From: Chamaea fasciata | Taxonomy: Eukaryota > Chordata > Aves > Passeriformes > Sylviidae | Direction of reading: 5' to 3' | Length of the DNA stretch: 64,000 bases | Assembly: GCA_029207755.1 (NCBI GenBank) | Contig: JARCOQ010000006.1 | Location: forward strand, 1,264,846-1,328,845 | Shown: piece after piece, positions 1-12,045 of the stretch | Position numbering within the stretch: the stretch's first letter is position 1 | Layout: every line of letters starts with the position of its first letter | Program-made: the position numbers and the translations under genes | The notes under the pieces: model-generated | Databases searched by the model: none | Told to the model about the DNA's origin: nothing | The model's input: the letters and a program-made list of their open reading frames with translations, nothing else

Positions 1-104
1 ATGTGTGGAGATGGCGGAGGAGGGTGGAGGGAATCCCTGGGGCTCCTCTGCTGCTGCTCCAGCCTTTGCGTTCCCGGGTTTTCCTTGGAAAATCCCATCG
101 GAAT

Positions 105-365
105 TCGGATTATCCGACTGGATTGGATTTAATCCGAGGAAAAAAATCTTGGATTTAGCGTCTCCCTCCTCGGAATTCTCCGATCAGGTCAGACCACACT
201 TGGAGCACAATTCCCATGACCTGTGCTTTGTTTCCCTTAAATTTTTGGGGGAAAAAATTGAAGGAATTTTGACTCCACAGTATCTGACTGGAAAGGATTT
301 AACCCGAGGAAAAAATCCTGGATTTAGGATCTGCCCGCTTGGAATTCTCTGACCTGGTCAGGAGG
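105..365. repeat. Two-copy diverged direct repeat
   Basis: Two copies about 170 bp apart of CTGGATTGGATTTAATCCG-like sequence followed by AGGAAAAAATC, TGGATTTAG and GGAATTCTC. Nothing gene-like was seen in 1-2414. Confidence 0.7.
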
Positions 366-2414
366 AGCGGCTCAAACATCCCTGCCTGGGATGATGAAGG
401 AGGAAATGGATCGGAACCGATCCCAATCCAACCTCGAAGCGATTCCCTGCAGATTCCCTGTCCCACATCCCGCCTGGATCTGTTCCCAGCTGATCCCATC
501 CACCGGGCGATTCCCTTTGGAATTCCGGCTGCTTTCCCTGCTCCTCCGGGTCACTTCTCCACGTCCTTAGCCACCATTCCCAATTTCCGGGGTGCTCCAA
601 ATCCGCTGGAATTCCCAGATTCGGGAAGGGCTCGTTGTTCCGAACATTCCCCGCTAAGGAAGAGCAGATCCGGGCAGAGCAGCTGGATCTGGGGGGGAAT
701 AAAATCATGGAATCGTTGAGGTTGGAAAAGGGCCAAATCCCATCCGTGGGTTGGGAAGAGGAAATGTGGGATACTGGGAATGGCTGGGACAGGGGAAAAG
801 GACGTGGAAAGGAGGAATTGGGGAATTTTGGGAACAGGGATGAACCAAGGGCTGGGGAGAGGAACTCGGGATTATCTTGGGATGAGGAAATTGGATAAAT
901 CCCCGGGGAAAAAATATTCCTCGGATGGAAAAACGCTTGGAGAGACCTTTGGAAAAGCTCGGAAAACCTTTTCTACGGAGCAGGAGTTCCAGAGGGAACA
1001 GGGAATTCCCAGGGATCCCCCATCATCCCTTCCCAAGGAAATTCTGGGGAAAACACTTCCAAAAATTCCATGGAACGCTCCCGAATATTTGAGCCCATTG
1101 GGAAAATCCACCGGATCCCAGTTTCTTCAAATCCCAAAGGACAAGAGGAATCTCCTCTCCCTTCTCTCTTTTTTTGGATCCTTCTTCCCTTTAATTCCTT
1201 GGAAAGGGCCAAGTGGAAATTATGGGATGTCTCCACAACGGAAAGGGAATCCCTGGAAAAGCTCTGAGGGATCCGAGCCCTCAGCATTCCGTAAGAACCT
1301 GGCAATTCCCTGATATCCGTGATCCCGCATCCCAAAACTCGGCAGGGACCGGGAATTTCTCCTCGGAATCCTCTTGGCTCCAGTTGTGTCGTCAGGAGGA
1401 AATTTTTCCAGGATTTTCCAGGATTCTTCTCTCCCATCAGCCTTGGAGCTTTTTTCCACCCTGAAAAAAACCCCCCCAAAAATCTGGGAATATCCGTGGA
1501 GTGGGAATTTTAGAGGGAATACAGACAGGGAATCCTCGGAGGGGTGGAGGGAATTTCCAGGAATTTGGGGATAACGGGGTTTTTTGGGAGCCTCGGGTGA
1601 CAAGGACCGGGAAGGGGCTCCAGCTGTTCCAGGTGGGATCTGATCCCGGAAAATAAAAAAACTTGGAATGGGAGATTCAGGATTCGAGGGATTCCGGCCT
1701 CATCGGCAATGGAAGAGCTCCCTCTGCTGCCGCCAGGAATTCCCGCTTTTCCCGTTTTTTTTTTTCCTCCGGCTCTTTTCCAAGGAAAAATCACCTTCGC
1801 TGCTCCAGAGGGAAAGGGCAAAGCTCATCCCAGATTCTTTTCCCAGAGCCAGGAAAATCCAATTCCTGCTTGGAATATCCCAAACACCCGCGGACACCCC
1901 CGAGAGAGGCTGAAACCGCGAATCCCAAAATCCCGAATCCCGAAACCCCCGGGGAAATATTCCCTGGGAAAGCAGGGGGGTGATGCCAATCTCTGGAATT
2001 CCGTGCTTGGAATTCCATCCAGGGGATTTGATCCATGTCCAGCAGGGCGGGAGCTGGAACGGGGAAATATCCCACCACCAAACTCTGGATCCCGCTTTTT
2101 TTTAAATTCCTTTTTCATCCCAGGCCTTTTCCAACAGGAAACCGGAGTTTTTTCCCCCTCTAGGAAATGAAGGAATTTTTTTTTGTGTGTGTGTGGGGCC
2201 TCAAAAAATCCAGGGAAAAGCTCCGGAGAGGATTTTTGGGATGGAGCACTTCCAGAGCTGCGAAATCATCTCCAAACCCGTGGGTTGAGGAGATTCCTGC
2301 CCTCGGAACGAGGAGTTATCCAAGGGAGGGGTTTTTTTGGGATACAGGGACAAGGGAAACGTCCAGCAAAAGGTCATCAAATAAAAGTGTTCTCGGGACA
2401 TTCCAGGGAAAACT

Positions 2415-2712
2415 TGGAGCTTTTTTTCCAGGGCCTGAAGGGGCTCCGGGAGAGCTGGAGAGGGGCCGGGGCCGAGGCCTGGAGGGACAGGACACAGGGA
2501 ATGGGAAAGGGAAGATTTTTTTGGGATCTTGGGAATTAGCAATTCCCGCCTGGGAGGGTGGGCAGGGGCTGGGCTGGAATTCCCAGATTTCCCTGGATCC
2601 CTGGGAATGCCCAAGGCTGGATCCACCTGGGATGATGGGAGTTGTCCCTGGATTGAACCGGATGGGGTTTAAATTCCCCTCCCACCCAAACCACGCCGGA
2701 ATTCCGCAATTC
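2415..2712 (+). mobile_element. CR1 LINE 3' fragment
   Basis: Sense-orientation CR1 3' end: GGGGCTCCGGGAGAGCTGG, AGGGACAGGACACAGGGAAT, GGATCCACCTGGGATGATGG and ACCCAAACCACGCCGGAATT appear in family order. It is 5' truncated. Confidence 0.85.
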
Positions 2713-3297
2713 CGTGAAAGATTTTTCCCTCCTGCCGTCCCTGGGATCCCCCTCAGGACGACACTCAGGGGAATTATCCCATTCCCGTCTCCTCAAATCC
2801 CGGCCCCATCCGTAGCCAAAATCATGGAATTTGTTCTCACCCAGGTCGGTTCACCCGGCCCAGGTAAAACGGAAATCGGGATTTTTCCAAGACCTCTCCG
2901 AGCGCTCCCAATCCCCATCCAGAATTCCAGGTTTTTCCATTTTCTTTTGCTGCAATCAGGAGCAACTCAATTAAAAAAAAAATCAAAAAAGGAATAAAAG
3001 CTGAAACAAACAAACCAACAACAAAATCCGGTGGGAATTCTCCGATCCTCCTTTGCCAGGTCGGTTTTGGGAGGGAACAAGGAAATTTTTCCCGGGATGG
3101 AGCCGTTCCCTTCCCCATCTGGGATGGATCCATCCCAACAGCTGCTCCCTCGGAGCACCTCTGATCTCTGCGGCTTCCCGGGGCCCTTTCCCGGCTATTT
3201 TGGGAGGGAATGTTTTGCCCAGAAGGCCCGCGGAGCTTTTCTGGGAAAAGGAGGGAATAACCCAGAGCTCCGGGTGGATGGAAAAGCGACGGCAGAG

Positions 3298-3600
3298 CTC
3301 GGGAATCACGGGATGGGTTGGGTGGGAAGGGACCTTCTAAATCCAATTGGATGGGCAGGGACAATTCCCACTATTCCAGGTGGATCCAACCCGGCCTTGG
3401 GCATTCCCAGAGATCCAGAAAATCTGGGAATTCCAGCCCAGGCAGGAATTGCTAATTCCCAAGATCCCGGCCCAATGTCCCCTTTCCCAGCGGGAAGCCA
3501 TTCCCTGTGTCCTGTCCCTCCAGGCCCCTCTCCAGCTGGATCCCTCATCCCAATGCGGCTGGATCCCATCCCAATCCTTGGAGCCTCCTGTCCTCACAGT
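3298..3600 (-). mobile_element. CR1 LINE 3' fragment
   Basis: Antisense reading GGGTTGGGTGGGAAGGGACC, then CCAGGTGGATCCAACCCGGC and CATTCCCTGTGTCCTGTCCC. Confidence 0.85.
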
Positions 3601-4418
3601 CTCACGCCTCTGGAAAAATGAGAGGAGCTTTATTCCCCGCTGGAATTCCTGGCAGTGTCCGCGGCCAGGTCGGATCCACCCGGGAGGGCGGGAATTGTCC
3701 CTGGGTGGAACTGGCCGAGCCTTAAACCCATCCCACGGCAAACCTTCCCGGGATTCGGCGAAACCCGGGATATTTTTGACCCTCCCACAGCTGCTCCCAG
3801 AGGACAAGTCCGGATCCGTTTGGAGCCGCGATTCCCTCCTTCCCCTTCCTCACCTGGCTGAGCCTCCCGAGGGCCTGGAGAGCCTCCTGGAGATGAATTA
3901 AAAAAAAACCACTCTGGGAATTAATTAATTCCGTTCTCCTAACGAGCCGACCTTTATTCCTCAACAATTCCCGAGCTAATTGCGCTCGTCCCTCTCCTCC
4001 CCAGGCACTGACGGGCACGTCACAGGAGCCGCTCTTCCCTACGGATCAAGAGGGGAAAAACGGGAAAGGAAGCTCCGATCAAGGAGTTCTCGTCCCGGCT
4101 CGGATGTCTCCGCTTCCGTGGGGGTTTTTCGAGGGCTCTGGATGGATTTCTGTCCCATTTTCACCAGGAAAAAGGAAGCGATTCCCGGGAAATCTCGACG
4201 GCCTCCGAGCACCTGCGAGTCCCTGAGAGGTTTTTGTTGTTGTTGTTGTTGCTCCGTGGATTTATTTCTGGCTCGAGGAACGAGGGCGGAGAGTTGGGAA
4301 TTGCTCCGAGTGTTTCTCGCTCCGAAGATTTCCCTTCCCAGGGATGGGTCTGGATTTCTTTGGGATAGGACGGTGCTGAGAGTGCCCCACGGAAAGGTTT
4401 TCCCGGCTCGTCCCGGGG

Positions 4419-5253
4419 TGGGATAATGGGATAATGGGATGGGAGAGTGGGATGGGGTGGGATGGGATTGGGATGGGGTGGGATCCATGGGATGGGATGG
4501 GATGGGATGGGATAATGGGATAATGGGATAATGGGATGGAGTGGGATGAGATGGGATGGGATGGGATGGGATGGGATGGGATGGAATGGGATAGTGGAAT
4601 GGGAATGGGATGGGATAATTGGATAATGGGATGGGGTGGGATGGGATTGGGATGGGGTGGGATCCATGGGATGGGATGGGTTAATGGGATGGAATGGGAA
4701 TGGGATGGGGATGAGAATGGGATGGGATGATGGGATAATGGGATGGGATGATGGGATGGGATGGGTTTAGGACTGGGTTTGGGATTGGGACAGCTTAGGA
4801 TAATAATGGGATAATGGGATAATGGGATGGGACAGCATAATGGGATGCGATAGTGGGATGGGGTAATAGGATAATGGGATTGGAATGGGAATGGAATGGG
4901 ATGGGATTGGGATGGGATGGGATAGTGGGATGGGATAGTGGGATGGGACAGTGGGATGGGATAATTGGATAACGGGATGGGATAATGGGATAATGGGATG
5001 GGAATGGGATGGGATACTGGGATAATTGGACGGGATATTGGGATGCAATGGGATGGGATTGGGATGGGAGGAGAATGGGATGAGATGGGATAATGGAATG
5101 GGATGGGTTTGGGTTTGGGTTTGGGTTTGGGTTTGGGATTGGGATTGGGATGGGAATGAGAATGGGATGGGACGGATGGGATGGGATGGGATAACGGGAT
5201 TGGAATGGGAATGGGATGGGGTTGGGGTTGGGATTGGGATGGGATAACGGGAT
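4419..5253. repeat. GGGAT/GGGATAAT pentamer-type satellite block
   Basis: About 830 bp built from TGGGA and TGGGATAA units with GGGAATGGGAT variants. It includes a short pure run of GGGTTT hexamers near 5105-5138. G is concentrated on the plus strand. It lies beyond the DYSF 3' end. A small perfect (GGGAT)13 array of the same pentamer lies at 30876-30940. Confidence 0.95.
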
Positions 5254-5391
5254 GGGATGGCCAGGTCCTGCTCCAGGGTGTGCACCCAGCTCCAGCTCTG
5301 CGTGGGAATTCTGGGATTCCCTGGATGTGCTGCTTCCTTTCGGGGAGCTCAGCCGCCGCGGGGAGAATTTCCCACATCCCTCAGAAAAACA

Positions 5392-5560
5392 CGGAATGCT
5401 TTGGGTTGGGAAGGGACCTGAAATCCCAACAATCCCACCCCACCCACGTTCAGGGACACCTCCCACTCTCCCAGGTCACTCCAAACCCCAATATCCAAGC
5501 TGGCCTTGGACACTTCCCGGGATGAGACATCCACAACTTCTCCGGGAATGATCGACCACG
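5392..5560 (-). mobile_element. CR1 LINE 3' fragment, short
   Basis: TTTGGGTTGGGAAGGGACC, AGGGACACCTCCCACTCTCC, GGCCTTGGACACTTCCCGGG and CATCCACAACTTCTCCGGG. It retains the CACAACTTCTC block of older CR1 copies. Confidence 0.85.
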
Positions 5561-8019
5561 TATCCCCCCCCAAAAAAAAACCATTTATCCCCCCGAATCC
5601 CTTTTTTCCCAACCCCAAACCTTCTCCAAGGAAAACAGGGATCCCGACTTTCCCTGCACCTCCATCCCTTCCGCGTGGCCACGGGATAGGAGACAAACAG
5701 AAGCCCAGACCGGGAACAACCAGGAAAACGAGGAGCGGGAGATGGGGGGAAGAACGTGGATTTTTAGGGAAAACAAATGTCGTTTGTTTACCGTCCCCAG
5801 CCAATAAAAATTCCCAAGGTGGAAATAACGAGCGGCGAGGAGCCGGGAAATGGAACCGCTCGGAATCGCCGAGCTCGTAAAAAATTATGAGCCCAGGAAC
5901 AGAAGGAAAAGAAAAGGAAAAAAAAAAAAAAAAAAAGTGGAGTTGGGTTTTTTTTTGTGTCTTCAGCCGGATTTTTTTTTAAATTTGGGAATTAACGGGG
6001 GTCGCGTCAGGGCATGGAAATCCCATAAAGAGGAGCAGAGACGGGAAAAACTCTTCCCGGGGAAGAAGCGGAGCTGGATCGGGGGGAGGGGAAAAAAAAA
6101 AAAAAAAGCAGGAAAAGGTTGTTGGGAATGCTGGGGTTTCGGCAAAAAAAAAAATTAAAAAAAATTTGGAATTCCAGAGAGGAGCAGGGATAGAAAGCGG
6201 TCCCGGATTTTCAAATCCCAAAACCTGGCAGGAACAGAGAAATAACTCGTTTTTGTTCCACGCGGATTTGATCCCGCAGGTTCCGAGTTTTTCCCTAAGG
6301 ATCCCAAGACTCCTGCCTGTCCTTCCAAGGGATTTTGAGATGAAATCTCCAAGATTCCGGTGAAATCTCCGTTTTTCCAGCGGAATTCCCGCAGTCGGAA
6401 GTGCAGGAATGAGGTTTGGGCTGCTGTTGGGGATTCCCTTCTCAGGCCCAAAAATGGGATGTGGATCCACAACTCCGGGAGGAAAAGCTGGAAAAGGTGG
6501 GAAATCCTTGGATTTCCAGCTTTTCCATGTAATTGGCAGCGGGATTTGGGATTTTTGGAGGTCCTAGAACGGGATACGGATCCAGAACTCCTGGAGGAAA
6601 AGCTGGAAACGGTGGAAAATCCTTCGATTTCCAGAATTTCCGCCCAATTTTTGTTGGGATTTGGGATTCCCAACCCATTCCATGATCCCGCTTTTTTTTC
6701 TCTCTCTCTCTCCTGGGATGGAAGAACCTCTCCCGAGGTGCGAACGTCACCAGGGAGCTGCTCCTGCTCCCAAAATCCGGATTCTCGGGATCTTGATGAG
6801 CTCCAAGTGACTCTTCCCAATCCCATCAGGGTGAATCCCTCTCCAGGAGCTGGAGAAGGACCCACGGAATGAATTCCCAGCGGGAATCTGACCTGTGGGT
6901 ATGGAAAATCTGTGGAACCACCTGAGTTCTCGTGGTTTTGGGGGTTTTTTTTTTTGGGACAAACTTCCCCCCCCCGCAAAAAAATCCTTCCCAATATCCC
7001 ACCCAATTGGGAAGCCATTCCCAATTTCCCTGTCCCTCGCTGGTTGCAATCCCATAAATCATTTCTTTTTTCCCAAAAAGCTGCACGCTCCACCTGAATC
7101 CGGACACCAAGATCCTTTCCCGCCTCTGGATCACGTCCCGCCTTCCCAAAAATTCTGGGGTTTTTTTTTTTGGGGGGGGGTGCCCCTTTTCCCGGTTTTT
7201 ATACCAATGGAGTTCCCCTGGAATTCCAAGGGATTGACATGGACAAATTTTTGATGCAGTTTAATAATTCCCATCCCGGATTTTCCTCCCCCCCCTTCCT
7301 CCGGAGCCCAGGGCTCCATCAGCACACCCTACAGCTCCATTTTTCCATGGGAAAAAAAATTCCTGGATTTCATCTCGCTCCCAAAATTCAACCTCACTTC
7401 AAGTGGCTTCCAGCTAAAACCAGGACCGGGAGAGGCGGACGGTCAATCCCTTTGGGAATAACCCGGTTCCTCCTGGAATTTCTCCCCTTCCCAGCTCCAT
7501 GGAGCCCAGCATTCCCTCCTTTCCCTCCCTCTGGAAGATCGGCTCAGTCTCCTTTTCCACCACTTCCATTTATTTTATTTTTTTTTTTTTCCAAGCCTCC
7601 CGAGGCCAAGGAATAAAATCCCTGAGCTGGAAAACCGGGAGAGAAGGAGCCAAGCAGACTTTGGGCTTCAATTTAGACAGGAAAAAAAAAACCAAAAAAT
7701 CCCCTTTGGAAAATTGATTCCAGACCCGGAGCGAGCGGGATGAGGGAACAGCTGCCCCCGGCCCGAGTGCATCCAGATGTGCCACCCCCACCCCCCTCTC
7801 CCTCACACTTCCCACCCTCCCTGTGTTCCCAGAGCCAGAAAAAAAACCCGGGAATAACCGCGCTGACAGGATGGATGGGGCGCTGCTCCTGCCCAGCCTC
7901 TGGAGGAGGCGGATTTTCGGGAGTCGGGAATGTCCCGACGCCTCGGCGGGTTGCGATGTCACCGTCGGCTGATGGATGCAGGCTTCCAGGAGTTCAGGAG
8001 GATGGGCTGGGAAGAGCTT
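5561..8019. other. 3' flank, no gene seen
   Basis: Single-copy-looking sequence with several A- or T-runs (for example near 5920 and 6090) and the tandem duplication at 6425-6670. No splice-bounded coding segment was recognised on either strand. Confidence 0.6.
6425..6670. repeat. Two-copy tandem duplication, about 120 bp unit
   Basis: GGATCCACAACTCCGGGAGG, AAAAGCTGGAAAAGGTGG, AAATCC and GATTTCCAG recur in order about 120 bp apart. Some sequence lies in the 3' flank of the gene, with no gene recognised. Confidence 0.85.
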
Positions 8020-8110
8020 GGAGGGATCTGGGATAGGGGAAGGTGTCCCATGGGATGCGGTTTAAGGTCCTTTCCCGTCCAAGCCGGTCTGGGATTTTGG
8101 GATTCTTTGA
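8020..8110 (+). mobile_element. CR1 3' terminus, short and degraded
   Basis: GGTGTCCCATGGGATGCGG then TTTAAGGTCCTTTCCCGTCC and a GGGATTTTGGGATTCT end. Confidence 0.6.
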
Positions 8111-8235
8111 TTTTCCCAAATTTCCCTGCGGGTGGTGTTGAATGGCCCCAGGGAAACAACCCCCGGTTCCCTCCGGGAGCTCCTGAAGTCCATTCCAGCT
8201 CTGGAATTCTGCACCTGGGAGAGCACTGCCTGGGA

Positions 8236-8710
8236 ATTCTGGGATGGTTTTGATGGGAAGGGATCTTAAATCCCATGGATCCCGTCCAGTTCCATGGGCA
8301 GGGGCACATTCCCTGATCCCAGGTGGATCCAAGCGGATCCAACCCGGCCTTGGACATTCCCAGGGATCCAGGGAAATGTGGGAATTCCAGCCCAGCCCCT
8401 GCCCACCCTCCCAGGCAGGAATTGCTGATTCCCAAGATCCCGGCCCAATGTCCCCTTTCCCAGTGGGAAGCCATTCCCTGTGTCCTGTCCCTCCAGCCCT
8501 TGGCCCCAGCCCCTCTCCAGCTCTCCTGGAGCCCCTTTGGGCACTCTGAGCATTCCCGGGATTTTTCCCTTCTCCAGGGGAACATTCCCAGCTCTCCCAA
8601 GCCCCAATGTCCAACCTGGCCTCGGACACTTCCAGGGATGAAACTTCCGCAACTTCTCCGGGAATCCCATCCCAGCCCCTCACAGCCAAGAATTCCTTCC
8701 TAAATCACGG
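8236..8710 (-). mobile_element. CR1 composite of two 3' fragments
   Basis: A full common-type fragment to CCCAGCTCTCCC, followed by a second GTCCAACCTGGCCTCGGACA / CAACTTCTCCGGGAATCCC piece in the same orientation. Confidence 0.85.
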
Positions 8711-9419
8711 AGTCGGAACCCTTTTCGTCCATTCCATCCCATTTCTCCCAGTTCCGAGGTCTCCCCGACGCCACCTTTGGAAGAAGGATTCCCATCCCTA
8801 TTTTCCCAGGCAATCCATCCCAGGACGGAAAGGAAACCCCCCATTCCCCAGCACAAATCCCGGCCATTCCAATCCCGGAATTCCGGATAATTCTCCGTTA
8901 CCTCCGTGTGCTGAAGATTCCAACATTTCTAAAAGGATTTTTCCACGCTCGGCACGTCGGAGCAGAGAATCCGTGTTTGATCTTCCGACGGGTTTTTTTC
9001 CCATCCCGCATCCCGTCGTCCATTTTTTCCTTTTATTTCATTTTTATTTTATTTCATTTTCATTTTTATTTCTTTTTTTTTTTTCGGCATCCGTGGATAT
9101 AAAAAACAAACAGCTGAAATCCAAGCCCATTCCCGAAAAAAAATTAAAAAAAAAGTGGCATTGAACGGACTCCAGAGCTCCAGCTGCTCTCCGGGACTTT
9201 AATGGGAAGCAGAAACCTTTGGAATTGGCCGGCCTGGAATGTCTCGTCCACCCGCCGGCACAACCAGGAGCGGAATTCCTGCTCCTTCTCCTTGGCACAG
9301 GGAGCACTTGGACACGGAAGTTTGGGATTTTTCCCATGAACCCCCAAAGTTGATCCAAGGGGAATGTTCCCAGCGGTGAGGAGAGGGTGGAAAATCCTCC
9401 TCGGAGCCATGGGAATTTG

Positions 9420-9545
9420 GGATTGTGGCTTCCCCATCCCTGGAAGTGTCCCAGGCCAGGTTGGAATGGATTTGGAGCATCCTGGGATAGCGGGAGGTGT
9501 CCCTGCCCTTGGAATGGGATTTAAGGTCCCGTCCGTGAACCATTC
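9420..9545 (+). mobile_element. CR1 LINE 3' fragment, short
   Basis: CCCATCCCTGGAAGTGTCCC through GGGATAGCGGGAGGTGTCCC to TTTAAGGTCCCGTCC. Confidence 0.8.
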
Positions 9546-9700
9546 CATGATTCTGGGAAAACTCGGGAAGACGAGGGATCGGGGAAAAATTCCAACCTCG
9601 AGGAAATGCCAAGGCCCAACCCGACCTCAGCCGCTGCTCCCGCTGGAATAAAATCCGGGATGAATCCACGACCTTTTCCTCTCTATCGTCTCCCAGTTTT
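9540..9700. repeat. Non-CR1 dispersed repeat, copy 1
   Basis: About 150 bp running from CCATTCCATGATTCTGGG through CTGGAATAAAATCCGGGATG to CCTTTTCCTCT. It is similar over its whole length to 11885-12045. It follows a CR1 3' end. Confidence 0.7.
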
Positions 9701-10019
9701 TCCTTTCGGTTTTCCTGCTTGGCCGGGATTTATTCCCGGCCCTTTTCTAATTCGGGATGGGTTCGACAAGCCTGGAAATTCCGACCTCATCCCACACGGA
9801 ATCTCCCTTCTCCCAGATATCCCAGCTCTCTTCCCTGTATTTTTTCCGGCTTTTTTCCCTCGTTCAATTCCCTCCCATCCAGTTTTTCCGTGGGAAAGCT
9901 GGAATTCCCCACAGTTAAATCTTTGGGACAAATCCCTGGTTTGAGTTAATTCCAGGTTGGGATCGGAGGCGGGAGAGGCAGGAAAGTGGGAATGAGCCTC
10001 TCCAAGTTAATTTTTTTTA

Positions 10020-10130
10020 GGATCGCGTTGAGAACGTAAAAACAATTAATATTAAATTAATCGATCAAAGAAATTAATAAAAAACTATTAGTTAATTAAT
10101 AATAGATGAATTAATTAAAGTCTTCGGCAT
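10020..10130. other. AT-rich island
   Basis: About 110 bp composed largely of TTAATTAA-like words in strongly GC-rich surroundings. No gene was recognised in the adjacent 9700-10850 stretch. Confidence 0.7.
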
Positions 10131-10854
10131 CTCCAGGATTTCCGGAGCTCAGACCAGGAGGGAGGTGAGCCCAGATATCTCCATCGCCCACAACATTTTG
10201 GGATTTCTGGTATTCCTCACAAAAACCGCGCTGGAATTGGAGGGAAATTCCGTTATCCTGTGGGAAGGGGAATATTTTTGGGGTTTCATCCTTGCAAAGG
10301 AAATCCTGGAATTCCACGATCCCTGATTACTGGGAGGAGTGGAAATCAGAAACGAAACCCAACCTGCCTTTGTGTTTTAATTCTGTTTGCTTTCCCTGGG
10401 ATTGCGTCATCCCTAAAAAAAAGACAAAACCAGGAATGACCTGGAGGCGCCTGACTCCGATTGCTCCCCGTCCCTGGGGGGAAAAGTGGGATGAGCTCTT
10501 CCCGGAATTCCAGCGCGGAGACCTCCCAACCCCTCCAACGACCTCCCTGTCCCCACCTGGGCTCGTTGGGAAGCTCCAAGGCCATTCCCACCCTTTGGAA
10601 GGAGACTCATCCCAACTGGTCCCTGTTTTCCGTGGAGGGAGACAATGAATCCGGGCTTTGTCTCCCAGCCACCGAGGATCCTTCCCGCCGTTTGCCTCGG
10701 CAAAAAAAGAGGGAATTGCAAACCTCTGGCTCATCCTGGGATTTCTTTCCTCGCGGTTTTTCGTCTCCACCGAGCGCTGTTTGTCTTTATTGGCTTGGGA
10801 GGGAAGCACAACCTTCGGAGTTTGTTCCAAAGGGGGGGGGGGGAAACTGGGATA

Positions 10855-11515
10855 AAGGAAAGAAAACAGGGATAAAAGAAAGAAAACAGGGATAAAGGAA
10901 AGGAAAAAAGGGATAGAGGAATGAAACAGGGATAAAGGAAAGAAAAAAGAAAGGATAAAGAAAAAAACCAGGGATAATGGAAAGAAAAAAACACGAATAA
11001 AGGAGAAAAAAACAGGGAAAAAAGAAACTGGGATAAAGGAAAGAAAACAGGGATAAAAGAAAGAAAACAGGGAAAAAAGAAAAAAAAACAGGGATAAAGG
11101 GAAGAAAACAGGGATAAAAGAAAGAAAAAAAAATGGATAAAGGAATGAAACAGGGATAAAGGAAAAAAAACTGGGATAAAAGTAAAGAAACAGGGGAAAA
11201 GGAAAAAAAACAAGGATAAAGGAAAGAAAACAGGGATAAAGGAAAAAACAGGGATAAAGGAAATAAAACAGGGATAAAGGAAAAAAATGGGATAAAAGTA
11301 AAGAAACAGGGATAAAGGAAAGAAACAGGGATAAAGGAAAGAAAAAAACAGGAATAAAGGAGAAAAAAACAGGGACAAAAGAAACAGGGATAAAGGAAAG
11401 AAAACAGGGATAAAGAAAAAAAACAGGGATAAAGGGATAAAAAAAACAGGGATAAAGGAAAGAAACAGGGATAAAGGGATAAAAACAGGGATAAAGGGAA
11501 AAAAACCAGGAATAA
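10855..11515. repeat. 20-bp purine-rich minisatellite (GGGATAAAGGAAAGAAAACA)
   Basis: Around 33 imperfect copies of a 20-bp unit with many small indels. One strand is almost pure purine, so the reverse strand shows long open frames with Phe/Leu/Ser/Pro that are not genes. Confidence 0.93.
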
Positions 11516-11884
11516 AGAAGCTTCTCCCTCCTTCCAGCAGCCCCCGGAATTCCATCCAGTTAAAGCGCCCGGGCTCCACGATTTCCATGAACGTGGGATT
11601 TGGTTGTTCCCGGGGAAAACCTCCGGGATATCCCACCACTGAGGAGGGAGGGCGGATGAATTTCACTCCCAGGAGTTCCGGGAAGAAGGGAAAAGAGGGA
11701 AAACGAGGCTGGATTTGGGAGAGCCCACACTTCCCTGATTTGTGAGGGTTTCATTCCCATCCCTTTTCCCGGGGATGCTGGGTTTGGATGAGGCCTGGGA
11801 AAGGTGGAGAGGGTGGAGGGAAAAGTGGGAAAAGCCAAAAAAAAAAAGGATCACGGATCCCACGGAATGGGAGGAGCTTTCAGG

Positions 11885-12045
11885 CCCCTTCCCTGAATCA
11901 TTCCATGATTTTGGGAAAGCTTGGGAAGGCGAAGGATCATGGAAAACGTTCCAGCCTGGAGGGGAGATCCAGGTCCAATCCAGCTTCCAGCTGGAATAAA
12001 ACCCCGGATGCATCCGGAGCCTTTTCCTCTTTATTTTTTGTTTTT
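11885..12045. repeat. Non-CR1 dispersed repeat, copy 2
   Basis: Second copy of the 150-bp segment at 9540-9700, same orientation, 2.35 kb away. It shares TCATTCCATGATT, GGGAAAGCTTGGGAAGGCG-like text, GCTGGAATAAAA and CCTTTTCCTCTTT. Confidence 0.7.

Noticed and set aside
5105..5138. Interstitial telomere repeat
   Set aside because: The run is GGGTTT, not GGGTTA, and is embedded in related GGGAT units.
4262..5377. 371-residue Pro/Ser/His/Ile frame
   Set aside because: Complement of the GGGAT block.
10111..10317. 68-residue minus-strand frame with less biased composition
   Set aside because: No recognisable family, no convincing splice sites at both ends, and no neighbouring exons.
10731..11666. 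311-residue Phe/Leu/Pro/Ser frame resembling a membrane protein
   Set aside because: The minus strand of a purine-rich 20-bp minisatellite; hydrophobicity is a base-composition artefact.
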